Position numbers and translations under genes: made by a program. The notes below the pieces were generated by a model. It had not been told where the DNA came from, ran no database searches, and saw only the letters and a list, made by a program, of their open reading frames with translations. 64,000 nucleotides of DNA. It comes from Hyphomicrobiales bacterium. GTDB lineage: Bacteria; Pseudomonadota; Alphaproteobacteria; Rhizobiales; Rhizobiaceae. Location: positions 186,001 to 250,000 of the forward strand of contig UCMT01000005.1 in NCBI GenBank assembly GCA_900473795.1, written 5' to 3'. Shown here piece by piece: positions 48,650-56,392 of the stretch (its first letter is position 1; the number at the start of each line of letters is the position of its first letter).

Positions 48650-50326
48650 ATGACGACGAAGATTGTGATCAGCAGCGACAGCGCGACGCCGGTTTCGGTG
48701 CTTGAGGCTGACAGCGAATTTATCGTCGACGAGGGCGTGGCCCTGTCGACGCCTGCAACCGCCATCGTTGCGACCGGTACGGCCACCAACCGCAATTTTT
48801 ATATCAACGGTACTGTGTCCTCGGTTTCGGATGACACCTTCCGGTTCGGCACGACCACCGTCGCCGACAGCCAGAGCCAGTTCGTCGTCAGCAGCACCGG
48901 CACGGTTTCCGGCGGCGACTACGGCCTTACGATCGATAGCGGCGGCCTGGAACTGAGCAATGCCGGCACCATCGAGGCGCGGCTGACGGCAATCACGGCA
49001 GCGGGCGAGGCGACGCAGCTCGTCAATACCGGCCTCATCACCTCATCGGCAGGCATTGGAATAGCCGTTTCCGGCAGCGACGCCGTCGTCATCAATCACG
49101 GCGCCACGCATGCCGAAGCCGTGGGCGTAAATCTTTCCGGCGCAAGCGCCCTCTTTACCAACAACGGCGAGCTGCGCTCCGACTCCTCCTATGGCCTCGT
49201 TTCGAGCGGCCAGGCGGCGGTGCTCACCAACCACGGCACGGTCGTCGCCAAGGGCACTGCCATCATCTCCTCCGGTGCTGCCGCCATCATCACCAACGAC
49301 GGCGAGACGAGGTCGACGGCCGGCTATGCGATCGCCGCCAAGGGCGACAACGCGACGATCACCAACAGCGGCACGGTCAATGCCAGCAAGGCCGCGATCG
49401 TTCTGACCGGCGACAACGGCATCGTCACCAATGACGGGCTGATCAAAACCTCGGCCTATGCCTATGCCATCGCCGTTTCGGCGGACGAGGCGACCATCAC
49501 CAACAACAAGACCATCACGGCCGGCGGCGGCGTGAAGCTGACGGGAACGGACGGCACGCTCACCAATCACGGCAAGATCACGGGCACGGGTTCATCGGCT
49601 GCAGCGGTCGATTTTTCCGGTGCATCCAAATCCAGCCTGGACAACACCGGCCTGATATCGGCGAAGTCGCTGGCCTTTCTCGGCGGCGATGGCGTTCAGT
49701 CGGTGTTCAACAGCGGTACCATCACCGGTGCGATCAAGCTCGGCGGCGGCAACGACTATTTCGACGGCACCGGCGGCAAAGTGAACGGCACCGTCTATGG
49801 TGGCAGCGGCAATGATGTTTACCTGATCAGCGACGCCGCGATCAAACTGTCCGAATCCGCCGGCGGCGGCAGGGATCTCGTCAAGACGACGGTGTCTTTC
49901 ACGCTCGGCAGCTATTTCGAGAAACTGACGCTGAACGGCACGGGCAACATCAAGGCCACCGGCAATTCACTGGCCAACCTGCTGCACGGCAACAGCGGCA
50001 ACAACAGCATCGACGGCATGGCCGGCAAGGATATGATCTGGGGCCACGCCGGCACCGACATCCTGACCGGGGGCACCGGCGCCGACCAGTTCATTTTCAA
50101 TACCGGCGACGGCAAGGACACGGTGACCGATTTTGCCGCCACCGGCACAATCCACGACGTGCTCGATCTGACCGAGCTGGCGAGCATCACCAGCTACGCG
50201 GATCTTGCAAGAAACCATATGCAACAGGTCGGCGACGATGTGCGGATCGACGGGCTGAACGGCGACAGCATCTTGCTGAAGGACGTGAAGCTGTCGGCAC
50301 TGGATGCGAGCGATTTTCTGTTCTAG
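48650..50326 (+). CDS. Secreted beta-helix / RTX-like calcium-binding repeat protein
   Basis: 558 residues with two parts. Residues about 120-340 form a run of nine near-regular units of 21-26 residues, each opening with N-x-G or N-N (NTGLIT, NHGATH, NNGELR, NHGTVV, NDGETR, NSGTVN, NDGLIK, NNKTIT, NHGKIT) and rich in Ala, Gly, Ser and Thr, as in right-handed beta-helices. The C-terminal part has RTX-like GGGNDYFDGTGG and YGGSGNDVYLI, later NSGNNSIDGMAGKDMIWGHA, and ends DLTELASI...DASDFLF like type-I-secreted proteins. No N-terminal signal peptide. It is probably secreted by a type I system; the partner genes are not in the window. Confidence 0.8.
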   Translation: MTTKIVISSDSATPVSVLEADSEFIVDEGVALSTPATAIVATGTATNRNFYINGTVSSVSDDTFRFGTTTVADSQSQFVVSSTGTVSGGDYGLTIDSGGLELSNAGTIEARLTAITAAGEATQLVNTGLITSSAGIGIAVSGSDAVVINHGATHAEAVGVNLSGASALFTNNGELRSDSSYGLVSSGQAAVLTNHGTVVAKGTAIISSGAAAIITNDGETRSTAGYAIAAKGDNATITNSGTVNASKAAIVLTGDNGIVTNDGLIKTSAYAYAIAVSADEATITNNKTITAGGGVKLTGTDGTLTNHGKITGTGSSAAAVDFSGASKSSLDNTGLISAKSLAFLGGDGVQSVFNSGTITGAIKLGGGNDYFDGTGGKVNGTVYGGSGNDVYLISDAAIKLSESAGGGRDLVKTTVSFTLGSYFEKLTLNGTGNIKATGNSLANLLHGNSGNNSIDGMAGKDMIWGHAGTDILTGGTGADQFIFNTGDGKDTVTDFAATGTIHDVLDLTELASITSYADLARNHMQQVGDDVRIDGLNGDSILLKDVKLSALDASDFLF

Positions 50327-50427
50327 CCGCTTGCCGGCAGCGCAGCGTTTCAGTTTCCTGTCTGCCCTCAGCACCTCTTGTCGAGGAGCCGGGCGGCGGC
50401 CCATTTCCACCGCCCGGACATGTGACG

Positions 50428-50733
50428 CTACACGACACCCGAAGCGCCGCGCTGATTTGAACGGCCATGGGGAAGCGGCGCTGCCATGACCGCCGGCAGA
50501 CCGGCCTCCAGGCAGGCGGCAATGAAGGCCTCGCGCGCCACCGCCGCCGGGGTCATCCGGTTCAGGGCCCGCCGGCAGGAGGAGACGGCACGCTCATAGC
50601 GCGCCCCTCGCTTCAGCGGCCATTCGTGCTCGAGGAAATCAAGGGCTTCGTAGACGCTGCCGAAGGTGCGTTCCAGACCGGAGCGCAGGGTAACTTTCAG
50701 GGGATGGGTCCACGGAACATCGCGAATAGTCAT
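50428..50733 (-). CDS. DUF982 family protein
   Basis: 101 residues from MTIRDVPWTHPLKVTLRSGL, with the DUF982 core RTFGSVYEALDFLEHEWPLKRGARYERAV and a helix CRRALNRMTPAAVAREAFIAACLEAG. These small proteins occur in many copies in rhizobial genomes; function unknown. The ATG at 50733 has an excellent AAAGGAGGAAAC box, while the frame open to 50850 is less likely. Confidence 0.88.
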   Translation of the reverse strand: MTIRDVPWTHPLKVTLRSGLERTFGSVYEALDFLEHEWPLKRGARYERAVSSCRRALNRMTPAAVAREAFIAACLEAGLPAVMAAPLPHGRSNQRGASGVV

Positions 50734-51226
50734 CTCTTGTTTCCTCCTTTTTCTGACCACCTCTTCGCGGGTATCGGAGGATAATATTGGCCGCGAAATC
50801 GATCGTTCAAGAGGCGCTTCGGCCATACGCGTCAAGTGCCGACCAGACAATCAAAGGCCCCCTCCAATACCGGAAGGGGCCAAAGGCATACGTTCTAAAA
50901 TCGGCGCAAGATACTCATCTCTTGCGTATTTGATTGTACTAAATTAGCCGCATCCAACAAGTAACGTTTTCCGACAAAGGGTCTTCCGTGCGTTACCGCG
51001 GTGTCGGGAGGAGAGAGGGGCAACATTGCTCACCAGACAATCGACGTGTCGATTGGGTTGTCTGAAAGTGCCGGAAATTATCGAATATTATCAATGATGC
51101 AAAGCGAATGGCCAGTGTGTGAGCCTTCAACCGCAAGGCGATCCGGCTTGCTATTGACGATGATTTGAGAGAGAATCCCGGCGTATCCCTCCGGAGCGCG
51201 GGCAAGCTGGCAGATTGGAGAAAATC
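50734..51226. other. Long intergenic region with two hairpins
   Basis: This 493-bp stretch lies between the divergent DUF982 gene and the small lipoprotein. It holds a GC-rich hairpin at 50856-50881 (GGCCCC / GGGGCC with further pairing) and a stronger interrupted hairpin at 51034-51064 (CAGAC-AA-TCGAC / GTCGA...TTGTCTG). The remaining sequence is comparatively AT-rich, with no convincing gene. It may hold promoters or a small RNA. Confidence 0.5.
51034..51064. other. Interrupted hairpin, possible small-RNA or regulatory stem
   Basis: CAGAC at 51034-51038 pairs with GTCTG at 51060-51064. Inside, TCGAC at 51041-51045 pairs with GTCGA at 51048-51052 around a GT loop, and AA can pair with either of two TT pairs. 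It is too symmetrical to be chance-like, and no role is assigned. Confidence 0.4.
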
Positions 51227-51391
51227 ATGCGTGCTAAATCTCTGATAGCGGTCGCCGCGGTCGCACTACTGGCCCTTTCGGGATGCGCAAGCACCGGCGC
51301 CGGCAATACGACCTACAGCCAATGGCAGGGCGCCTATCCTCAGCCCGATTTCGGCGCTTCCAACCCCGGCGGCGTCCGCATGTCCTACTAG
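51227..51391 (+). CDS. Small exported lipoprotein
   Basis: 54 codons, too short for many gene finders. MRAKSLIAVAAVALLALSGC is a signal sequence with a lipobox LSGC, so Cys20 is likely lipidated. The mature part (ASTGAGNTTYSQWQGAYPQP, then a Gly-rich stretch ending VRMSY) is small and polar. A GGAG box lies 6 bp before the ATG. A GC-rich hairpin follows at 51419-51452. Function unknown. Confidence 0.7.
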   Translation: MRAKSLIAVAAVALLALSGCASTGAGNTTYSQWQGAYPQPDFGASNPGGVRMSY

Positions 51392-51418
51392 CGCCAGTCC
51401 GGCTGCCTTCGGATAAAT

Positions 51419-51452
51419 GCCGCCCCTCACCTGCTGGCAAGCGAAGGGCGGC
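51419..51452. terminator. Hairpin between lipoprotein and reductase genes
   Basis: A perfect 7-bp stem GCCGCCC / GGGCGGC with a 20-nt loop lies between convergent genes. There is no T tail, so confidence is moderate. Confidence 0.4.
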
Positions 51453-51489
51453 AATCGTCAAACACGTTGCGCGAAGAAGCGAAAGCGCT

Positions 51490-52578
51490 TCAGGCCTCGA
51501 TCTGCACGTCCCCAAGCGGACGAGAACAGCAGGCGAGGATGTAGCCCTCTTCGATCTCGTCGTCGAGGATGCCGCCATTGTGCTGCATATCCACCTCGCC
51601 TGAGACCTTCATGACGCGGCAGGTACCACAGAGGCCGCCTTCGCAGGCAGCGCCGATGCGCACGCCGGCAGCGCGGGCGGTCTGCAGGATGGTCTGTCCG
51701 GGCGCGCACCTGGCTTCCTTGCCGGCCATGGTGAAGGTGATGGTCGAGACCGCATCACCATCGACCTCGGCACTGATCGCGAGCACCGCCGGAGCCGGCG
51801 GTGCCGCCGGCTGGAAGCTTTCCTCGTGATAGCGGTTCATGTCGAAGCCGACGCTTTCCAGCATGGACTTGACGCCGCGCATGAACGGCTCCGGCCCGCA
51901 ACAGAACACGGTCCGCTCACGGAAATCCGGTGCCAGCAGAGCCAGTTTCGAGGTCTCGATACGGCCGCGCAGGCCGTGCCAGCCGTGGCGCGGCGCGTGG
52001 GTTTCGACGATGAAGCCGAGATTGAGGTTCGGCATGTTGCGGGAGATGTTCTCGAGTTCGTCGCGGAACAGCAGGTCGTCCGGCTGGCGGGCGCAGGAGA
52101 GAAAGCTGACATCCGTCTGCGGCGCGCAATCGGCCATCCAGCGGGTCATCGACATCATCGGCGTGATGCCGGAGCCGGCGGAGATGAACAGGTATTTTTC
52201 GCCCGGATGGCGGACGAAGGAGAAATCGCCGAGCGGGCCGAAGGCCTTCAGCTTCATGCCCGGCTTCAGGTTCTCGAACATCCAGCGTGTGCCAATGCTC
52301 GATGCCTGCGCCTTGACGGTCACGGCCACCGAGAAGGGCCGCGACGGCGTCGAGGACAGCGTATAGGTGCGCATCACCGGATCGTCCGGCGTTACCGGCA
52401 GTTCGAGCGTGACGAACTGACCCGGCAGGTAGCGGAACCAGCTGTCCTTGTCGGCCTTGAAGCCGAAGGTCATCACATCCGGGGCTTCGGTCGTGACGGA
52501 GATGCATTCCAGAAGATGCTGCCGGTCGTTGAACGGCTGCAATTCGTCGAAGTGCCGGAAGGATGAGGCGATCGTCAT
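51490..52578 (-). CDS. Rieske-oxygenase partner reductase (GbcB-like, FAD/NAD/2Fe-2S)
   Basis: 362 residues supplying electrons to the Rieske oxygenase upstream. FAD domain: RTYTLSSTPSRPF near 81. NAD domain: SAGSGITPMMSMTRWM near 143 and TVFCCGPEPFM near 230. The C-terminal plant-type ferredoxin domain has the cluster cysteines in AACEGGLCGTCRVMK near 315-325 and a last one in LACCSRP. This FAD-NAD-2Fe2S order is that of GbcB/stachydrine- and carnitine-type demethylase reductases. ATG 52578 lies 1 bp beyond the oxygenase stop. Both are under the cobalamin riboswitch upstream. Confidence 0.9.
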   Translation of the reverse strand: MTIASSFRHFDELQPFNDRQHLLECISVTTEAPDVMTFGFKADKDSWFRYLPGQFVTLELPVTPDDPVMRTYTLSSTPSRPFSVAVTVKAQASSIGTRWMFENLKPGMKLKAFGPLGDFSFVRHPGEKYLFISAGSGITPMMSMTRWMADCAPQTDVSFLSCARQPDDLLFRDELENISRNMPNLNLGFIVETHAPRHGWHGLRGRIETSKLALLAPDFRERTVFCCGPEPFMRGVKSMLESVGFDMNRYHEESFQPAAPPAPAVLAISAEVDGDAVSTITFTMAGKEARCAPGQTILQTARAAGVRIGAACEGGLCGTCRVMKVSGEVDMQHNGGILDDEIEEGYILACCSRPLGDVQIEA

Positions 52579-52579
52579 G

Positions 52580-53824
52580 TCAGGCAACCCGGACCAGAGG
52601 GGTGGAAGCTCCATGCAGGCGATCCTGCATGAAATTGACGTACCATTCGACGAACTGCATCACGCCGCCTTCGTGCTCCGGGGAGTAGGGGCCGGGCTGA
52701 TAGGCGGGCGAGCGGATGCCGAAGGCATTTTCCTCGACGATCTGGCGATCCTGGTCGTTGGTCTCGGTCCAGACATGCGTCAATTCCTCGAGGTTATAGT
52801 CGACACCTTCGACGGCATCCTTGTGCACCAGCCACTTGGTGGTGACCTGGGTCAGTTCGGGCCCGAGTGGCAGAACGCGGAAGGTGATGGCGTGATCGGC
52901 CAGGACGTGGTTCCAGGTGCTCGGATAGTGGAACAGCAGCAGCGTGCCGATATGGCTCTGGCTGACATCGTCGGAGAGCTGGCGCTTGACGGCGGGCTTG
53001 CCGGACATGGTGTAGCTCTCGGCATCTTGGATCAGCGGCATGCGGGCAACGCGGAACTGGCCGGTCGGCGACATCCTGAATTCGCTGGGCAGGCCCTCTG
53101 CTTCGCATTTCGCCCAATGGGCAGCGATGATCGGATCGTCCTTGGCGCCCTGCACGCCGGTTGCGGTCGGCGCTTCCGGATAGGTGCGGCAGAGCTCGGG
53201 ATGGTTGGCGGCGCAGTGGTAGCACTCGCGGTTGTTTTCCCAGACGAGTTTCCAGTTGCCCTTCTCGATGATCGTGCTCTCGTAGGCGACCTTGGTGTCC
53301 TGCAGATTGTGCGGCGTGACATAGGACGACACCATGTCGCGCGTCGGCTGGAAATCCATCGGCTCGTCGGCGAGGCAGATGAAGATATAACCGCCGATGG
53401 TTTCGCAATGGATGGCTTTGAGGCTGTGCTGCGCCTTGTCGAAATCCTCGCCCATCTGGCGGGCGAAGAGCAGCTTGCCGTCGAGCTCGTAGGTCCACTG
53501 GTGATAGGGACAGACAAGCTTGGCCGAAGACCCTTTCTGGCCGGCGCAGACGCGCGAGCCGCGGTGGCGGCAGGAATTGTGCAGCGCCCGGACGGTGCCC
53601 TGGCGATCACGGACGATGACGACCGGATAATCGCCGACCTGGACGGTGAAATAGTTGCCCGCCTTCGGAATTTCGCAGTCATGGCCGATGAACAGCCAGT
53701 CCTTGTACCAGATCTGCTCCATGTCGAGCTTGTAGAGATCGGGATCGGTGTAGAAGGCCTGCTCCAGGCTATGCCCGTCACGGCGGGTCTTGAGTTTGCG
53801 GAGGACTTCGCTGCGGAGATCCAT
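52580..53824 (-). CDS. Rieske oxygenase, alpha subunit (GbcA-like N-demethylase family)
   Basis: 414 residues. The N-terminal Rieske domain has C-x-H and C-x2-H cluster ligands in SCRHRGSRVC near 84 and LVCPYHQWTYELDGK near 104. The catalytic domain has the mononuclear iron motif NNRECYHCAANHPEL near 207, with two His and a Glu/Asp elsewhere. It resembles GbcA, glycine betaine monooxygenase, and related stachydrine or carnitine demethylases, which release formaldehyde from N-methyl groups; the substrate cannot be told from motifs. ATG 53824 follows AAGGAAAC; the frame extends further but without support. First gene after the cobalamin riboswitch. Confidence 0.9.
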   Translation of the reverse strand: MDLRSEVLRKLKTRRDGHSLEQAFYTDPDLYKLDMEQIWYKDWLFIGHDCEIPKAGNYFTVQVGDYPVVIVRDRQGTVRALHNSCRHRGSRVCAGQKGSSAKLVCPYHQWTYELDGKLLFARQMGEDFDKAQHSLKAIHCETIGGYIFICLADEPMDFQPTRDMVSSYVTPHNLQDTKVAYESTIIEKGNWKLVWENNRECYHCAANHPELCRTYPEAPTATGVQGAKDDPIIAAHWAKCEAEGLPSEFRMSPTGQFRVARMPLIQDAESYTMSGKPAVKRQLSDDVSQSHIGTLLLFHYPSTWNHVLADHAITFRVLPLGPELTQVTTKWLVHKDAVEGVDYNLEELTHVWTETNDQDRQIVEENAFGIRSPAYQPGPYSPEHEGGVMQFVEWYVNFMQDRLHGASTPLVRVA

Positions 53825-53955
53825 GTTCGTTTCCTTGTGCTCGCCACTTTTCGGTTGAGCGGACAGGAAAGGAACCACCACCGCGCCGGGAGTGCGCGTG
53901 GATATACTGGTTCGCCTTCCGGCTGCCCGCCGCAACCAAGACATCAATTTCGCTT

Positions 53956-54124
53956 CAAGGCTGGTTTCCGGGCTCAGGAGCTGTCCTTTCGGACCATCGC
54001 GGCGCCTTCCCGGATCTCTCCAGTGGCCTTTTGCCGAGGTTTCGCTCCACCACCGTTGCGGGGGCAGCGCCGGATTTCGACCGGCTTCCCAATTCTCCGC
54101 CCTCCCTATAAAGGCGGCACCTTG
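53956..54124 (-). promoter_or_regulatory. Cobalamin riboswitch upstream of the Rieske oxygenase operon
   Basis: Read on the minus strand, the conserved cobalamin-element blocks appear in order: GAAGCCGGTCGAAATCCGG, then GCTGCCCCCGCAACGGT (54052-54069), GCCACTGG, GGGAAGG, and the B12 box AGCCCGGAAACCAGCC (53959-53974). Closing helix P1 pairs CAAGG (54120-54124) with CCTTG (53956-53960). The element ends 131 bp before the oxygenase ATG. A 6-nt complement to the Shine-Dalgarno core (AAGGAA) occurs at 53869-53874, so sequestration of the ribosome site is possible. These are the hallmarks of Rfam Cobalamin riboswitches. Confidence 0.92.
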
Positions 54125-54493
54125 AGTGTCTTCATCTAATCAAGCGACGCGGTCGGACAGCCGCCGATTAGCGACATCCGGTTCCAGAAAGACGACACCG
54201 CACAGTTAGGTTTCCAGATGACCTGGAGCGGCTATTTTATCAGCAGAAACAATGGTCTTTCCTGTTTTTTCGGCAGATGGCGCCTTTTCCGCCACACGCT
54301 GCCAAATTTTGTGCAAAGACTGTCTCTTTGCGACATCATGCGGCGCGATGGCCCGATCGACGCGCAAGCTTCGCACCATGGCGCGCGGATAAGGCTTGGA
54401 AAGACTGCATTAACCGTCGCAATGTAGCTTCTCCTCATAGGCGTTTCCGACCCGGCGCATCCTGGTACGCCGGCGCAATCCTGGTGCAGGCCG
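54125..54493. other. Intergenic stretch without a recognised gene
   Basis: The 369 bp between the riboswitch and the next gene on the plus strand show no coding signal or RNA element that could be recognised. It should contain the promoters of the riboswitch operon (minus strand) and of the 54494 gene. Confidence 0.5.
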
Positions 54494-55093
54494 ATGTCAA
54501 ACTTGAGATATTTCGACGCTGCCGCCGTCAACAAGCCGGCTCCATCGCCGAAGGCTGCGGTTCATACCGAGTTCCTGCGCACCGGACGTATCAACCGGCA
54601 GCAATGGAGCGCCGAGGAAAAACGCTATCTGACGCATCAGGAAGTGGCGGCCCGCACCGGCCGTAAACTTGAGGCCGCCGGAGCAAAGACGCATGAACGG
54701 ATCAATGGCTTCCACGCCTCCATCCGCTTCCCGAAACTGATTTTCCACCGTACGCTTTCGGGTCGGCCGCATCTCGGCTATTGCCACGTGACCACGGCGC
54801 GGACGAAGCTCGCCAAATTCGACGATGTCCGATGGTCGTTCTATATCGCCAACTTCGTCTCCGACATCGGCGACGACGAGCATTTCTTCGAGAAGATCAG
54901 GCTGGGCTATTCGCGGATGTATTTTGCCGTTGCGACCGCACCGGATACGGAAGAAGGCAAGCTGACGCTCAACCGCGCGGTCCGTGAAAACGGCCTCTTG
55001 TTTCGCACCGTCGATCCGAAAGAGGCCTGGAAGAATGTGCTGTTGCTCGGTGCCCGCAACGAACAGCTCCGCAAGATCATCACCAGCCTCTGA
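54494..55093 (+). CDS. Conserved rhizobial protein of unknown function
   Basis: 199 residues from MSNLRYFDAAAVNKPAPSP. A basic N-terminal part (RINRQQWSAEEKRYLTHQEV) precedes an alpha/beta domain with RPHLGYCHVTTARTKLAKF and WSFYIANFVSDIGDDEHFF, and a final NVLLLGARNEQLRKIITSL. No signal peptide or membrane segment is seen. The sequence resembles an uncharacterised family (possibly DUF6656) known mainly from Rhizobiaceae. It stands alone, convergent with the following minus-strand gene. Confidence 0.7.
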   Translation: MSNLRYFDAAAVNKPAPSPKAAVHTEFLRTGRINRQQWSAEEKRYLTHQEVAARTGRKLEAAGAKTHERINGFHASIRFPKLIFHRTLSGRPHLGYCHVTTARTKLAKFDDVRWSFYIANFVSDIGDDEHFFEKIRLGYSRMYFAVATAPDTEEGKLTLNRAVRENGLLFRTVDPKEAWKNVLLLGARNEQLRKIITSL

Positions 55094-55111
55094 TCGGCGC
55101 GCGGCAGCCGC

Positions 55112-56173
55112 CTACCGCTTGTAGATCAGCCAATCCCGCCCCGCCGGCTGCTCGTCCTCGGCGCCGTGAACGACGGTATAGTCGCCACCCTTGGCCTGCG
55201 CCTTGGCCAGCGCCTTTTCGGCCGTCCCGACAAGATCGAACGCATTGCCGGCGCTGTGCGACATCGATACGCCGACCGAGAGCGTGACGCTGCCGAGGCT
55301 GCGGCCGGTTTTCGGATGTTTGAAATGGACACCGCGCAGCGCCGATCGCAAGAGCGCCATCAGGCGTACGACCTCCCGCTCCTCGCCCGCATTGATCAGG
55401 AAGCCGAAGCGGACGCCGTCGAACCGCGCGGCGAGTTCGCTCGGTGGAAAGGCCTGTTGAACGATGCCGCCGATATGACGGGCGAGATGATCGGCGATCG
55501 CGGCGGCCTGTTCACCGGAGAGCCGCTGGCTGGTGTCCGACTCGGCGATCGCAACGCCGCAGGCAAGCGGCAGATCGGGATCGGCATAGACCCTGGCCAG
55601 CGCCTTGTTGAACGCGCGGCGGTTGGCGAGGCCCGTCACGGCATCAGAGAATTTCGTCGCCTCGAAATCGGCAAGCTCCTTCTGAACGCCGGCAATGACC
55701 TTGGACTGCTCGGTGACGCTTTGCTCCAACTCGGCATTGTGCGAGACCTGCCGCTCGGTTGCCCGCTTCAAGGCCTGGATCGAGTTCTTCAACGCCGCCT
55801 GGCTTGCCTCATCCGAAACGACGAGCGCCTTCGACGCCTCGCCGATCAACCGGCCATAATCGTCCAGCGAGTTCTTTTCGCGCGAGAGCAAATTCATGAA
55901 GTTGCTCATCTCATCGCGCACGATCGTCGTCGAACGCGCCAGAACGCTCGCTTCATGGTGATGCGGCAGATATTTGCGGCCAAGTTCGTCGAGCGCGGCC
56001 TGCGACTTGTACTTGCCGAGCGCGATGAAATCCCGCACCAGCTCGGGATTGGCGCCGGCATAGGCCTCGTAGACCAGTTCGTAGTTTCTCGGGACAGCGT
56101 CGATGCCCATCTGCTGCATGGCGGTGGCGATGCGCAGGGCAAGGTCGTTCGGCATGGATTTCTTATTGGCCAT
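55112..56173 (-). CDS. Degenerate GGDEF domain protein
   Basis: 353 residues. A helical N-terminal part (to about 165) is followed by a diguanylate-cyclase fold starting at DAVTGLANRRAFNKALARV. At the signature position, where [G/A]GDEF is expected, the sequence is AARFDGVRFGFLI, so the catalytic GGDEF loop is lost, and no RxxD inhibitory site precedes it. A cyclase activity is therefore unlikely; binding or signalling through other means is possible. The ATG at 56173 (MANKKSMPNDLALRI) has GGAG 5 bp upstream. Convergent with the 54494 gene. Confidence 0.85.
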   Translation of the reverse strand: MANKKSMPNDLALRIATAMQQMGIDAVPRNYELVYEAYAGANPELVRDFIALGKYKSQAALDELGRKYLPHHHEASVLARSTTIVRDEMSNFMNLLSREKNSLDDYGRLIGEASKALVVSDEASQAALKNSIQALKRATERQVSHNAELEQSVTEQSKVIAGVQKELADFEATKFSDAVTGLANRRAFNKALARVYADPDLPLACGVAIAESDTSQRLSGEQAAAIADHLARHIGGIVQQAFPPSELAARFDGVRFGFLINAGEEREVVRLMALLRSALRGVHFKHPKTGRSLGSVTLSVGVSMSHSAGNAFDLVGTAEKALAKAQAKGGDYTVVHGAEDEQPAGRDWLIYKR

Positions 56174-56392
56174 TTGCGCTCCGGCAGGGTGTAGAAAACG
56201 ACGGTTAACATGTCCAACTTTCGGCTCCGCTAATGGAAGCTGTCGCATTTTAAGAAATCTTGAGCCGGGGCTGTAGCGATCGGGCACAGTCAGATCAGCC
56301 CGCCGAATGCGCTTGGCAATGTCCTGCCCAGCCCTGTAATAGAGACCGCAAGGCCCTGCCCTTCGGACGGCCCCTGATCTTTTGGAAGCTGG

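Noticed and set aside
50993-51205. 70-codon minus frame in the 50734-51226 intergenic region
   Set aside because: No ribosome site or family resemblance, and it overlaps the palindrome at 51034-51064.
52448-54139. 563-codon plus frame crossing the Rieske gene and riboswitch
   Set aside because: Antisense; the region 53956-54124 is better explained as a riboswitch and the rest as the oxygenase gene.
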